64,000 bases of DNA from Muricoccus harenae (GTDB taxonomy: Bacteria > Pseudomonadota > Alphaproteobacteria > Acetobacterales > Acetobacteraceae). Each line of letters starts with the position of its first letter. Positions within the stretch are counted from its first letter, which is position 1. The translations under genes and the position numbers were made by a program. The DNA is taken from the NCBI RefSeq assembly GCF_009848505.1, contig NZ_WWDL01000023.1, forward strand, positions 1-64,000, written 5' to 3'. Under the pieces are notes generated by a model, which saw only the letters and a program-made list of their open reading frames with translations, was not told the DNA's origin and did no database searches. This document shows positions 25,665 to 36,203 of this stretch, piece after piece.

Positions 25665-26300
25665 ATGGCGGCGCGCTTCCTGCTGCACCACGCGCCCCGG
25701 TCCCGCTCCGCCGGCAGCCTCTGGCTGCTGGAGGAGGCGGGGGCGGATTACGATCTGCAGTGGCACAGCCTCGAGGCCGGGACCCACAAGAGCGCCGCCT
25801 ATTCCGCGATCAACCCGGCCGGGAAGCTGCCCGCCCTGGTGGATCACGGCCCCTCGGAGGACTGGAAGGGCGTCGTGGTGACGGAAGCTGCCGCGATCTG
25901 CGCCTATGTCGCCGATGCGTTGCCCGAGGCCCATCTCGCCCCGCCGGTCGGCACCCCCGCCCGCGCCGCCTATGCCACCTGGATGACCTATGGTCCTGGC
26001 GTGTTGGAGCCTGCCATGGCGGACTTCGCCTTCCCCCGCGCCAAGGAGGCTCCCGCCCGCGCCATTGGCTGGCCGCCCTTCCCCGAGGCCGTGGCCCGCG
26101 TGGAGGCCGCCCTGTCCGTCGGTCCCTGGCTGATCGGGGACGGCTTCACGGCGGCTGACATCAATATCGGTGGGCTGCTGGCCTGGGTTACCGAATGGGG
26201 CCTGCTCCAGCCCGGCCCGAACGTCGCCCGCTATCTTACCGCCATCGAGGCCCGCCCCGCGAGGCAGGCCGCCATCCGCAAGGGAGCCGCGCCGGCATGA
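25665..26300 (+). CDS. Glutathione S-transferase family protein
   Basis: A 211-residue GST with a thioredoxin-like N-terminal domain ([36 protein letters not shown]) and an alpha-helical C-terminal domain ([12 protein letters not shown]). It may conjugate or reduce with glutathione; the substrate is unknown. It is unusual in lying between cobS and cobT: it starts seven bases after cobS, and its TGA overlaps the cobT ATG. That tight packing implies co-expression with cobaltochelatase subunits. Confidence 0.88.
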   Translation: MAARFLLHHAPRSRSAGSLWLLEEAGADYDLQWHSLEAGTHKSAAYSAINPAGKLPALVDHGPSEDWKGVVVTEAAAICAYVADALPEAHLAPPVGTPARAAYATWMTYGPGVLEPAMADFAFPRAKEAPARAIGWPPFPEAVARVEAALSVGPWLIGDGFTAADINIGGLLAWVTEWGLLQPGPNVARYLTAIEARPARQAAIRKGAAPA

Positions 26301-28174
26301 GCGGCAGCAACAAGGACACCACCCGGCAGGAGGAGTTCAAGCGCGCCACCGCCGGCACGCTGCGCGCCATCGCGCGCTCCTCCGATGTGCAGGTCGCCTT
26401 CCAGCCGGGCCCCTCGGGCCTGGCCGGAAAGCGCGCCCGCCTGCCGCTGCCCACCCGCGCCCTGCCCCCTGCCGAGATGGCGAAGCTGCGCGGCGCCGCC
26501 GATTCCGTGGCCCTCAAGCTCCGTCACCATGACGAGGCGACCCATGCCGCCCGCACCCCCGGCCGCCGCGAGGCGCGGGAGGTGTTCGATGCACTGGAGC
26601 AGGCCCGGGTGGAGGCCGTGGGCGGCCGCCACATGGCCGGCGTCGCCGCCAATCTCCGCGCCCGCCAGGCCGAGCAGGCCGAGGCGGAGGGCTATGACCG
26701 CATGACCCGCAAGGACCAGCTGCCGCTGACCGCGGCGCTGTCCATGCTGGCCCGGGAGAAGCTGACCGGCGAGGCGGTGCCCGATGCCGCGCGCCGCGTG
26801 GTGGATCTCTGGCGCGATACGCTCGGCCCCCGCGCCGACGATGCCCTGGCCGAGATGGCCGCCCATGCGGAGGACCAGAACGCCTTCGGCCGCTCGGCCC
26901 GCAAGCTGCTGGCCGCCCTCGACCTCGCCGAGGCCGAGGTGGAGGCGGAATCCGAGGAGTCCCAGGACCAGGAGGACGAGGGCAGCGAGACCGCCGGCGC
27001 CCAGGACAATTCCGGGGAGGGCGAGAGCAAGCCCCAGGAATCCGAGAGCCTGATGGGCGCCCAGCCGGAGCAGACCCAGGGCGAGGCCGGCGAGGAAGAG
27101 GCCGGCGAGGACGAGGAGGAGGACGGCGCCGCTGCCGAGGGCGAGGACCGCCCCGGCGGCCCGCAGCAGCGCAAGGAGGTGGTCGCCACCGACGACGCCT
27201 CGGCCTACCGCGCCTTCACCCGCCAGTTCGACGAGGAGGTCTCGGCCGACGACCTGTGCGATGCCGAGGAGCTGGCCCGGCTGCGGCAGCAGCTCGATCA
27301 GCAGCTGTCGCATCTGCAGGGCGTGGTTTCCAAGCTCGCCAACCGGCTGCAGCGGCGCCTGCTGGCGCAGCAGCAGCGGGCCTGGGAGTTCGACCTGGAG
27401 GAGGGGATGCTCGACGCCTCCCGCCTCGCCCGCGTCGTCGTCAACCCGATGCTGGCGCTCTCCTACAAGCGCGAGCGCGAGGCGGATTTCCGCGACACGG
27501 TCGTGACGCTGCTGATCGACAATTCCGGCTCCATGCGCGGGCGGCCGATCACCGTCGCCGCCATGTGCTGCGACATTCTCGCCCGCACGCTGGAGCGCTG
27601 CGCAGTGAAGGTGGAGATCCTCGGCTTCACCACTCGTGCCTGGAAAGGCGGCCAGTCGCGCGAGCGCTGGGTGCATGAGGGCAAGCCGCGCAATCCGGGC
27701 CGCCTGAACGACCTGCGCCATGTCGTCTACAAGTCGGCCGATGCGCCCTGGCGCCGTGCCCGCAAGAATCTCGGGCTGATGCTGCGCGAGGGGCTGCTGA
27801 AGGAGAATATCGACGGCGAGGCGCTGGACTGGGCCTATAAGCGCCTGCTCGCCCGGCCCGAGAAGCGCCGAATCCTGATGGTGATCTCGGATGGCGCGCC
27901 GGTGGATGACTCCACGCTCTCGGTAAACCCGGGGAACTACCTGGAACGCCATCTCCGCAAGGTCATCCACGACATCGAGGGGCGCGATATCGTTGAGCTG
28001 ATCGCCATCGGCATCGGCCATGACGTCACCCGCTACTACCGCCGCGCCGTGACCATCGTGGATGCCGAGGAGCTTGGCGGCACCATGATGAAGAAGCTGG
28101 CGGAGCTGTTCGACGAGGATGCGGCGACGGCCTGGCAGCGTGCGGCGGCGGAACGGGCGCCGGTGATGGTGTGA
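26297..28174 (+). CDS. cobT: Cobaltochelatase subunit CobT
   Basis: A 625-residue CobT. The N-terminal helical part carries a conserved core; a strongly acidic Glu/Asp-rich segment lies at about residues 215-290. The C-terminal VWA domain has the metal-binding DNSGSMRG (DxSxS) motif at about 410. CobT works with CobS as the chaperone-like motor of aerobic cobaltochelatase. ATG 26297 overlaps the GST stop in ATGA, which fixes the start and suggests translational coupling; the frame is open further upstream only as a shadow of the GST gene. Confidence 0.93.
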   Translation: MSGSNKDTTRQEEFKRATAGTLRAIARSSDVQVAFQPGPSGLAGKRARLPLPTRALPPAEMAKLRGAADSVALKLRHHDEATHAARTPGRREAREVFDALEQARVEAVGGRHMAGVAANLRARQAEQAEAEGYDRMTRKDQLPLTAALSMLAREKLTGEAVPDAARRVVDLWRDTLGPRADDALAEMAAHAEDQNAFGRSARKLLAALDLAEAEVEAESEESQDQEDEGSETAGAQDNSGEGESKPQESESLMGAQPEQTQGEAGEEEAGEDEEEDGAAAEGEDRPGGPQQRKEVVATDDASAYRAFTRQFDEEVSADDLCDAEELARLRQQLDQQLSHLQGVVSKLANRLQRRLLAQQQRAWEFDLEEGMLDASRLARVVVNPMLALSYKREREADFRDTVVTLLIDNSGSMRGRPITVAAMCCDILARTLERCAVKVEILGFTTRAWKGGQSRERWVHEGKPRNPGRLNDLRHVVYKSADAPWRRARKNLGLMLREGLLKENIDGEALDWAYKRLLARPEKRRILMVISDGAPVDDSTLSVNPGNYLERHLRKVIHDIEGRDIVELIAIGIGHDVTRYYRRAVTIVDAEELGGTMMKKLAELFDEDAATAWQRAAAERAPVMV

Positions 28175-28217
28175 GGCCGGGGGGCTCAGCCTCCCGGACT
28201 CCCATTTGGTCCAGCCC

Positions 28218-29180
28218 GTGCAGGGGCTGAGGCGCCGCGTCATCGGGCGGCGCGCGGCGATGGCCGCCCTGCTCGGCGCCGCGGCCTGCCAGCGGCCGAG
28301 CTTTGGACTGTCCCACACCCTGCCCTTCGTCGGAGCGGAGACGCCGCTCCGGCCGCTGGGGACCATGGCAATTAATACGGCGGTTCTGGGGGCGGACGGG
28401 CTCTCGGGGCTGCATGTCGGTCCGGACCTGACACTCACGACCATCGCTGACCGGGGGCGCTGGTGCCAAGCGCGGCTGGTCCTGGCGCCGGATGGCAGGC
28501 CCCTGCGGCTGGAGGCGCCGCGCTCAGGGCCGCTGCGGGATATCGCGAGCCGCCCCCTGCCCCGTGCCCTGCTCAGCGATGCCGAATGCCTCGCGGCCCT
28601 GCCCGACGGCTCCTGGCTGGTCGGCTTCGAAAGGCTGCACCGGATCTGGCGCTACCGCCGGCTGGACGGTCCGGCCGAGCCGGTGCGCGTCCCGGCGGAG
28701 TTCCGCCGCGCGCCCAGCAACGGGGCGCTGGAATCCCTCGGTGTGCTGCCGGATGGGCGTTGGCTGGCGATTTCGGAAGCGCAACTCGCGCCCGGCGACG
28801 ATACCGCCCGCATGGCATGGGTTGGCGGCCCGGGCGGCTGGCAGCGCTTCGCCTACCGTCCCGCGCCGGGGCATTATCCCAGCGATCTCTGCCCCCTGCC
28901 GGATGGCGGGGCGCTGGTGCTGGAGCGGCACTTCACGCCCTTCGAGGGCTTCTCGGCCCGGATCCGGCGCCTGCCTCCCATCCCGGCCGCACCAGGGCTG
29001 ATGGAGGGGCAGGAGGTGGCGCATCTGGCGCCGCCACTGCCGAGCGACAATTGGGAGGGCATCAGCGCCTTCCGCTACAACGGGCGTGACCTGGTGGCGG
29101 TGGTGTCGGATGACAATTCGATGCTGTTCCAGCGCACGCTGCTGATGGTTCTAGCCTGGGCAAGTCAGGCGGCCAGCTGA
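28218..29180 (+). CDS. Phytase-like (esterase-like) exported lipoprotein
   Basis: About 320 residues with an arginine-rich start (RRRVIGRRAAMAALLGAAAC) that ends in a lipobox-like Cys. The body resembles the phytase-like beta-propeller family (PF13449): SGLHVGPDLTLTTIADRGRW, LPDGSWLVGFER and ESLGVLPDGRWLAISE. Enzymatic function of the family is largely unproven. Start is uncertain: GTG 28218 is used, and TTG 28206 is also possible. Its 3' end overlaps the end of the convergent kinase gene by 16 bases. Confidence 0.75.
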   Translation: MQGLRRRVIGRRAAMAALLGAAACQRPSFGLSHTLPFVGAETPLRPLGTMAINTAVLGADGLSGLHVGPDLTLTTIADRGRWCQARLVLAPDGRPLRLEAPRSGPLRDIASRPLPRALLSDAECLAALPDGSWLVGFERLHRIWRYRRLDGPAEPVRVPAEFRRAPSNGALESLGVLPDGRWLAISEAQLAPGDDTARMAWVGGPGGWQRFAYRPAPGHYPSDLCPLPDGGALVLERHFTPFEGFSARIRRLPPIPAAPGLMEGQEVAHLAPPLPSDNWEGISAFRYNGRDLVAVVSDDNSMLFQRTLLMVLAWASQAAS

Positions 29181-29929
29181 TCCTCCAGCACCCGGGCGCG
29201 GGGCAGGGTAAGCCAGGTGCGGGCCCCGATCCCGGGCACCGATTCGAGAGTCAGCTCGCCCCCATGGGCTCGCATCAGCTCCCTCGCGGCAGACAGGCCC
29301 AGGGAGAGGCCGCGCGTGCCCTGGCCGCCCGCCAGGTCGCCATGGGGAAGGCCAGCGCCTTCATCCTCGATCACCAGCGCCACCGTCTCGGCGGCGCGCA
29401 CCAGGCGCAGGGCGATGCGGTCGCCCATCCGCGTCTCCCGGGCAGCCCTGGCGAGGGATTGGGACAGGACGCGGCGCAGGGCCCGGCGATCGGCCAGGAG
29501 GATAAGCGATTCGGCTTCGGGCGCGATGCGCCAGCGGCGGGCTCCCTCCCCCATCGGCAGCGCGACCTCCGCCACCGCCTCCCGCAGCAGCGGGCCCAGG
29601 GGGACGTGATTTTCCGCAAGGCTGCGGGAGCCGCCAGGGGTGGCAAGATGGTCGCTCACCTCCTCGGAGAGGGTGAGCAGGCGGCGGCCCTCGGCCTCCA
29701 CGGCCGGGGCGGCTTCGGCGGGCAGGCGGGTGGCGAGGCCAAGAAGCGACAGGCCCGGCCCTTCCAGCTCCCGCGCCACCAGCCCCAGGGAGCGGCTCGC
29801 CGCGCCGAGCCGCAATTCCCCCTGGGCGGCGCGGGTTTCGGCCATGCGGGCGCGGGTGAGCAGGCGCCAGGCCAGCAGGGCGAGGAGGGGGGCAGCAGCA
29901 GCCGCCAGGGCGACGGAAATCATCTCCAT
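29165..29929 (-). CDS. Degenerate membrane-anchored histidine-kinase-like protein
   Basis: A 254-residue protein with one N-terminal membrane segment (residues about 5-23), a DHp-like helix and a C-terminal HATPase domain with DEGAG and a G2 box (GTRGLSLGLSAARELMRAHGG). The H-box position reads ARELEGPG, so the phospho-accepting His is Arg53. The N-box lacks its asparagines (VLSQSLARAARET). It may be a non-phosphorylating scaffold or modulator rather than a working kinase. No response regulator is adjacent. ATG 29929 follows a long non-coding stretch; the frame is open further upstream across rpmB but not coding there. Confidence 0.75.
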   Translation of the reverse strand: MEMISVALAAAAAPLLALLAWRLLTRARMAETRAAQGELRLGAASRSLGLVARELEGPGLSLLGLATRLPAEAAPAVEAEGRRLLTLSEEVSDHLATPGGSRSLAENHVPLGPLLREAVAEVALPMGEGARRWRIAPEAESLILLADRRALRRVLSQSLARAARETRMGDRIALRLVRAAETVALVIEDEGAGLPHGDLAGGQGTRGLSLGLSAARELMRAHGGELTLESVPGIGARTWLTLPRARVLEDQLAA

Positions 29930-29990
29930 CGGCGCAGCCTGCCCGAGCCCTGCCTGTCGGAGGGTTAACGGGGGCGCCCGAACAGACGAA

Positions 29991-30017
29991 GGGCGCGAGG
30001 GGATACCCCTCGCGCCC
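29991..30017 (-). terminator. Terminator of rpmB
   Basis: GGGCGCGAGGGG (29991-30002) and CCCCTCGCGCCC (30006-30017) form a perfect 12-bp stem with the loop ata, 31 bases past the rpmB stop on the minus strand. Only a short T-rich stretch follows. Confidence 0.75.
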
Positions 30018-30048
30018 TGGATCGTCTCGCTGACCGGCGGGAAGGGGC

Positions 30049-30345
30049 TTACGCCGCTTCCTTCTTCGCCTGGGCCTTCTCGATGCGGCGCTTCAGCACC
30101 TTCGCCTCGACCGTCAGGCTCCGGTCGGGCGTGCCGAGCAGGAAGGAGTCGAGGCCGCCATTGTGCTCCACCGTGCGGATGCCGCGGGTGGACAGGCGCA
30201 GCTGGATGGAGCTGCCCAGAACGTCCGAGAAGAACGAGGTCTGCTGGAGGTTGGGCAGGAAGCGCCGGCGCGTCTTGTTGTTGGCGTGGCTGACGTTGTT
30301 GCCGGCCTGGACGCCCTTGCCGGTGATGCTGCAGCGGCGCGACAT
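30049..30345 (-). CDS. rpmB: 50S ribosomal protein L28
   Basis: A 98-residue L28: [20 protein letters not shown] at the start, then [12 protein letters not shown] and [12 protein letters not shown]. It is a structural protein of the large ribosomal subunit. The length fits the longer alphaproteobacterial form, with a Lys/Glu/Ala-rich C-terminal tail. ATG 30345 is chosen from the family N-terminus. It stands alone, without rpmG, between a terminator and a tandem-repeat region. Confidence 0.97.
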   Translation of the reverse strand: MSRRCSITGKGVQAGNNVSHANNKTRRRFLPNLQQTSFFSDVLGSSIQLRLSTRGIRTVEHNGGLDSFLLGTPDRSLTVEAKVLKRRIEKAQAKKEAA

Positions 30346-30451
30346 GGTGGAAACCCCTGGGTCTTCGAGCCGCGCGGCCATGCGATACGGCACGGGGCAC
30401 GGGTGGTGAACTGTCTGGAAGGGCGGCGTATGGCGGCGCGGCGCCCCAGAG

Positions 30452-30501
30452 TCAAGTCAGCTGGTCAAGTCAGCTGGTCAAGTCAGCTGGTCGGGTCAGG
30501 A
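30452..30501. repeat. 13-bp tandem repeat, three copies plus a decayed partial
   Basis: The unit TCAAGTCAGCTGG occurs at 30452-30464, 30465-30477 and 30478-30490. A diverged partial unit from 30491 reads TCGGGTCAGGA and overlaps the stop codon of the gene ending at 30496. The array lies between that gene and rpmB on the minus strand. Its role is unknown; slippage-prone copy number is likely. Confidence 0.9.
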
Positions 30502-30762
30502 AGCGCGTGGCGCCTCGGGCTGCTGCCCGCGCATCTCCTGCAACTCCCCGCTCTCGACCGACATGAGCGCGCTGCGGAGCACCCGGGCAATGGCCTGGTC
30601 CTCCATTGTGCGGGCCATCAGCCCCAGCGCCCCGCCGAGCAGGGCGGAGGCGACGGAGATCGGGGCGATGCCCTGCTCGATCATGTACTCGATTGCCTTG
30701 TCGGTCACCGAGCCGGCGTGGCTCAGGTCTTCAGGCGCCATTCCTTGCGGGTCCAGGGACAT
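30496..30762 (-). CDS. Hypothetical protein, 88 residues
   Basis: Not recognised. The protein is mostly helical-looking. A central Gly/Ala-rich hydrophobic stretch (ISVASALLGGALGLMAR) is too short and mixed for a certain membrane segment, and the C-terminus is polar. Coding is supported by a perfect AGGAGG ribosome-binding site upstream of ATG 30762 and by its fit between the Atm1-type exporter and rpmB. The 13-bp tandem repeat begins at its stop codon. Confidence 0.65.
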   Translation of the reverse strand: MSLDPQGMAPEDLSHAGSVTDKAIEYMIEQGIAPISVASALLGGALGLMARTMEDQAIARVLRSALMSVESGELQEMRGQQPEAPRAS

Positions 30763-30800
30763 TCCCGGGGCCTCCTATATCAAATGTTACGTGCAGATGG

Positions 30801-32753
<1,953 letters not shown>

Positions 32754-32960
32754 GCGGGAACTCCGAGGCGGGGCGCGCGGCCGGGCGCGGGCGGCCCTCG
32801 GGGGCCGTCACCGCGCTCGGCGGGTCCGGGATGGGGTGCCGGACTCCGTCGGGGACGGGGGCGGCTTCGGATTGCAGATGGGGCCTTCCCGGCCCGTGCG
32901 CCAGCCATCGTGTCGCATGGCGGGGATGCCGTGAGCCGATTCGCGCTGCAGAATGGCCCG

Positions 32961-33806
32961 ATGGAACGCCTCGCTCGTCATATCGCCGCCTGCAACAACC
33001 TTCCCTCCCCGGCCGGATACCTGCCCTTCCGCATCGGGGAGGCCCAGGTGGGATGGCTGGAGCCGGATGCGGCCCGCGCCCTCACCTTCCTACCCAAGGC
33101 AGTGCATTTCGGCCCCGGTGGGGTCTCATTGGCCGCCGGGCTGCGAGGGGTGGCCGCCCGCAGCGCCGCCCTGGCCGAGATGGCGCGGGTGCTGGCCAAG
33201 GCCGGCTTCGGCCGTATCCGGGGGGAGGAGTTTGACGTCCGCGCCAGCCCGGAGGGGCCGGTGCTGGCGACAGTGGACCGTGGCGTGCTGCCGGCGATGG
33301 GGATCATCAGCCAGGGGGTGCATGTGAACGGGCTGGTGCGCCGAGCGGACGGGCTGCACCTGTGGGTCGGTTGGCGCGCGAAGGACAAGGCGGTGGCGCC
33401 GGGGCAGATGGACAATGTGGTGGCGGGCGGCATCCCGGCCGGGCTGACGCCGGAGCGCTGCCTGGTGAAGGAGGCGGAGGAGGAGGCTTCCATCCCTGCC
33501 GCTCTGGCGGTGCAGGCGCGGCCGGCGGGGCGGGTCTCCTACATCATGCGCACCGATGAGGGGATGCGGCGGGACCTGCTGCACGTCTTCGACCTTGAGC
33601 TGCCCGAGGATGTCGTCCCCCGGCCGAATGACGACGAGGTCGAGCGCTTCGAGCTGTGGCCTATCGCTCGGGTGCTGGAGGCGGTGCGGGACACGGATTC
33701 GGTGAAGTTCAACGTGAACCTGGTGCTGATCGACCTCTTCCTGCGGGAGGGGCTGGTGCAGGATCCGGCCGGGTCGCTGCGGGCCGGGTTGGATCAACTC
33801 GCCTGA
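32961..33806 (+). CDS. NUDIX hydrolase with DUF4743 domain
   Basis: A 281-residue protein. The N-terminal DUF4743 domain covers about 1-120, followed by a NUDIX domain whose box runs from GGIPAGLTPE to EAEEEASIP. It resembles plant and fungal proteins annotated as thiamine-pyrophosphokinase-like NUDIX enzymes, which hydrolyse damaged thiamine-diphosphate forms. ATG 32961 is used; GTG 32931 is also in frame. Open frame further upstream is antisense to the ABC exporter and not coding. Confidence 0.85.
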   Translation: MERLARHIAACNNLPSPAGYLPFRIGEAQVGWLEPDAARALTFLPKAVHFGPGGVSLAAGLRGVAARSAALAEMARVLAKAGFGRIRGEEFDVRASPEGPVLATVDRGVLPAMGIISQGVHVNGLVRRADGLHLWVGWRAKDKAVAPGQMDNVVAGGIPAGLTPERCLVKEAEEEASIPAALAVQARPAGRVSYIMRTDEGMRRDLLHVFDLELPEDVVPRPNDDEVERFELWPIARVLEAVRDTDSVKFNVNLVLIDLFLREGLVQDPAGSLRAGLDQLA

Positions 33807-34095
33807 CGCAGAGGCGCCGGAAAAGGGATTCTCCTCGCCTCACCTTTCTTCGGGTTTGGGATGCAACAGCGTCACACGCGTGCCAACGCTACACCCGAAA
33901 AACCGACATGGGGCAGCAGGCTCGAGCTCGGACGACCGGAGTATATCCGCGTCGCATGATTGCGAATTCGCCAGCGGCCTCCTGCGTCGGCAGCTCAATC
34001 CGTTCGACGCGATCGCGCCAAGCCGGGTCTTGAGTATGGGGGGGCCGTGATGAGGAGTCCCAGGAGGACAATCGGACAGGTTCGGCCGAGGCCGG
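33807..34095. other. Gene-free stretch of unclear origin
   Basis: About 290 bases between the NUDIX and PAS-protein genes hold only short, mutually conflicting open frames on both strands. I see no RNA gene, repeat or transposon remnant. With the neighbouring PAS and MarR genes, it looks less GC-rich than the flanks and may be a decayed insertion. Confidence 0.4.
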
Positions 34096-34677
34096 TCAGT
34101 TGGACCGCTCCAACCCAAGAGCCATCGCCTCGTGAGCAGCCGCCATAGATTTCAGGTCTTCCCTGCTCTGCTCGTCGAACATGAGATTTACCAGGCGGAG
34201 GCACTTCGCGGCTTCGCGCCGCAGGAACTGCGCGCGTTTTCGGGCGGTCACGTCCAGGAGCAGGTTCACCGCGCCGAGGAAATTACCTTCTTCGTCGAGC
34301 ATCGGCGTTGGGTGCGGCCGGAAATGGGCATGGGTGCCATCAGGGCGCTCCGCCACGGCTTCCACACCTCGGATGGCTCGCCTCTCGTGGATCGCAACCG
34401 CCATGGGGCACTCCTCATGGGGAAGGAACTCGCCATCCTCTGTGTAGAGCTTCCAAGTGACGCACCAGATATCCTGTCCGATACGCGGCGTCCGCCCAGC
34501 GAAGGGGATGCAGGCTCGATTGAAGTGGGTGACCACGCCGTGGGCATCGGTGGCGTAAATCGCTGCCGGAAGCCTATCCAGCTCCTGATGGAGATTCGGG
34601 CCGCCCTGTCGAACCGCCTTAACAGCGGCCTGTACCATCTCGTCAGCTACCGAGGCGTTTACGGGCATTGAGGTCAT
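34096..34677 (-). CDS. PAS-domain protein without output domain
   Basis: A 193-residue cytoplasmic protein. A PAS fold lies at about residues 30-145 (LPAAIYATDAHGVVTHFNRA, FAGRTPRIGQDIW, PMLDEEGNFLGAVNLLLDVTARKRA), then a short helical tail. There is no kinase, cyclase or DNA-binding domain. It may sense a ligand or redox state and act through a partner protein. ATG 34677 (or 34668) is chosen because the frame upstream lacks similarity. It is divergent from a MarR-like gene, so the two may form a sensor-regulator pair. Composition is less GC-rich than neighbours. Confidence 0.75.
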   Translation of the reverse strand: MTSMPVNASVADEMVQAAVKAVRQGGPNLHQELDRLPAAIYATDAHGVVTHFNRACIPFAGRTPRIGQDIWCVTWKLYTEDGEFLPHEECPMAVAIHERRAIRGVEAVAERPDGTHAHFRPHPTPMLDEEGNFLGAVNLLLDVTARKRAQFLRREAAKCLRLVNLMFDEQSREDLKSMAAAHEAMALGLERSN

Positions 34678-34929
34678 ACCGGGACGTTCCGCTGTGGAGT
34701 ACCGCGCAGAGCAACTCACATTTTTAACACATGTTGTTTCCAAGATCTGTTTTTGAACTGCTGCCCCGAATCGAGCGGAAAGCTGGCCTGATCTGGCGTT
34801 CCTAAGGTCGCATGCATGTGACCCCACCAAAGATGGCGTGTTCCAGTTGTGCACCGTAACTAAGGTCCCACGAACGCTTGGTGCTCCATGGAATGTACAG
34901 CCAGTCAGTTGCTGCCGCATGCAGCTGGC

Positions 34930-35370
34930 ATGAACGCGAGTGCCAAGGCACCTCACGGAAAGGATGGCGTCGTCACCGACAGCGCCAAGTCCCAGGCGGT
35001 TGCAGCGCTACATCTTGCTGCCCTGAGGAGGCAGTTTGTGGCCATCCGCGATATCTACGGTGAGGATGCGCCGCATCGAGCCCGCGAAGCACTCTGGGTT
35101 ACCCTTGAGGTTATCCAGGCCCAACTAGGCGGCGAGGCGATTGCGCTGCGGGACCTCGTGGCCCGCGCCGCTGGATTGCTGAGTGCGCCGACCCTGTCGC
35201 GGGTCGTGGTCGAGTTGGAAGAGCGGGGGATTTTGGTCTCAGAGCATACGTCCTCAGCGCAAGGCCGCCTCAAGTTGCTGCGTCCCACTCCAAGGGCGCT
35301 GAACTTCCTCGCAGCGCGGGCGGATGCAGCCTTTGCCGATTTCGCTGCGATCGTGCGGGAAGTCGAGTAG
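34930..35370 (+). CDS. MarR-like winged-helix transcriptional regulator
   Basis: About 146 residues. A central winged helix lies at about 50-115 (LRDLVARAAGLLSAPTLSRVVVELEERGILVSE, quoted here only as location, followed by a wing with QGRLKLLRPT). It resembles MarR-type regulators, which bind inverted repeats as dimers and respond to small aromatic ligands. The start is uncertain: ATG 34930 is used and ATG 34888 is also open, neither with a clear ribosome-binding site. The likely target is the shared 252-base intergenic region with the divergent PAS gene. Confidence 0.65.
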   Translation: MNASAKAPHGKDGVVTDSAKSQAVAALHLAALRRQFVAIRDIYGEDAPHRAREALWVTLEVIQAQLGGEAIALRDLVARAAGLLSAPTLSRVVVELEERGILVSEHTSSAQGRLKLLRPTPRALNFLAARADAAFADFAAIVREVE

Positions 35371-35447
35371 AGCTAGTAACGACAAGCGCGAACACATACA
35401 GAAGCGGTCCGGGTGGGATACCTCCCCCCAGCGTTTGTCTCACCCCA

Positions 35448-36173
35448 TCAGAGTGCGACCAGCGCAAGGGCGGCCTCGCTCAGCGAAGCCGCCTCCAGAT
35501 CGGGGCGGCGCATGACCGGGGAGAAGGGCCGCTCGACCGAGACATAGGCCGTGGTCAGGCCGGTTGCCTTCGCGCCATGGACGTCCCAGGGGTGCACGGC
35601 GACGAGCGCCAGCCGCTCCGGCTCGACGCCCGCGGTCCGGACGGCGTGCTCGTAGACCTCGCGCCGGGGCTTGAAGAGCTTCACCTCCTCGACCGAGACG
35701 ACGTGCCCGACGAGATCATCAAGCCCCGCGCCCTGGAGGAGCAGCCGCGTCGTCGCGGCGGCGCCGTTGCTCAGCGCCATGATCCGCATGCCCGCCCGCA
35801 AGATGATCCTGAAGGCCTCCCGCGCATCGGGCCGCGCCGCCAGACTCTTCATGCGCTCCTTGAGCAGGGCCTTGGCCTCCACGGGCGGCGAGAGCCCCTG
35901 TTCGCCGAGGACCTGATCCAATGCGCCGTCCAGCACCTCCGGGAATGGCCTGAAGTCGCCCGTCGAGGACAGGGCGAAGGCGTCGCGCAGCCCGGCGGCG
36001 AACCAGTTCTCCAACCCCGAGGGTGGCAGGCCGAGTTCCACGATGGTGGGACGTAGAGGATCGAGCGGGAAGACCGTCTCGATGATGTCGAAGGCGACAA
36101 CCTCCGGCCGCTTCGGCTTGCCCTGCCCGAACATCGCGTCCTCCGCCATCGGTCGCTGGGAAGAACGCGCCAT
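35448..36173 (-). CDS. Haloacid dehalogenase type II (HAD superfamily)
   Basis: A 241-residue HAD enzyme with nucleophile Asp in VVAFDIIETVF, motif II Ser-Asn in ALSNGA, Lys in KLFKPRRE and the type II dehalogenase block VAVHPWDVHGAKATGL. Type II enzymes hydrolyse short 2-haloacids to 2-hydroxyacids; other small substrates are possible. The first ATG 36173 is used, with internal Met starts at 36149 and 36134. It lies 30 bases downstream of an SDR gene on the same strand, so the pair is likely an operon; the SDR could oxidise the hydroxy product. Confidence 0.82.
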   Translation of the reverse strand: MARSSQRPMAEDAMFGQGKPKRPEVVAFDIIETVFPLDPLRPTIVELGLPPSGLENWFAAGLRDAFALSSTGDFRPFPEVLDGALDQVLGEQGLSPPVEAKALLKERMKSLAARPDAREAFRIILRAGMRIMALSNGAAATTRLLLQGAGLDDLVGHVVSVEEVKLFKPRREVYEHAVRTAGVEPERLALVAVHPWDVHGAKATGLTTAYVSVERPFSPVMRRPDLEAASLSEAALALVAL

Positions 36174-36203
36174 CGGGGCAATCGGCTCCCCGAGGAGCGA
36201 CCC

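Noticed and set aside
26231-28444. 737-codon minus-strand open frame over cobT
   Set aside because: Gly/Leu/His-rich shadow of cobT; the plus strand has intact CobT motifs.
30452-30501. Possible CRISPR-like array
   Set aside because: The units are only 13 bases, directly adjacent with no spacers, and no cas genes are present.
30773-30790. TTTGATATAGG on the minus strand as a third copy of the TGATATATC operator
   Set aside because: Only half of the palindrome is present, and it runs directly into an AGGAGG ribosome-binding site, which explains it better.
33807-34095. Possible tRNA or transposon remnant
   Set aside because: No cloverleaf, T-loop sequence, CCA end, terminal inverted repeat or transposase motif could be found.
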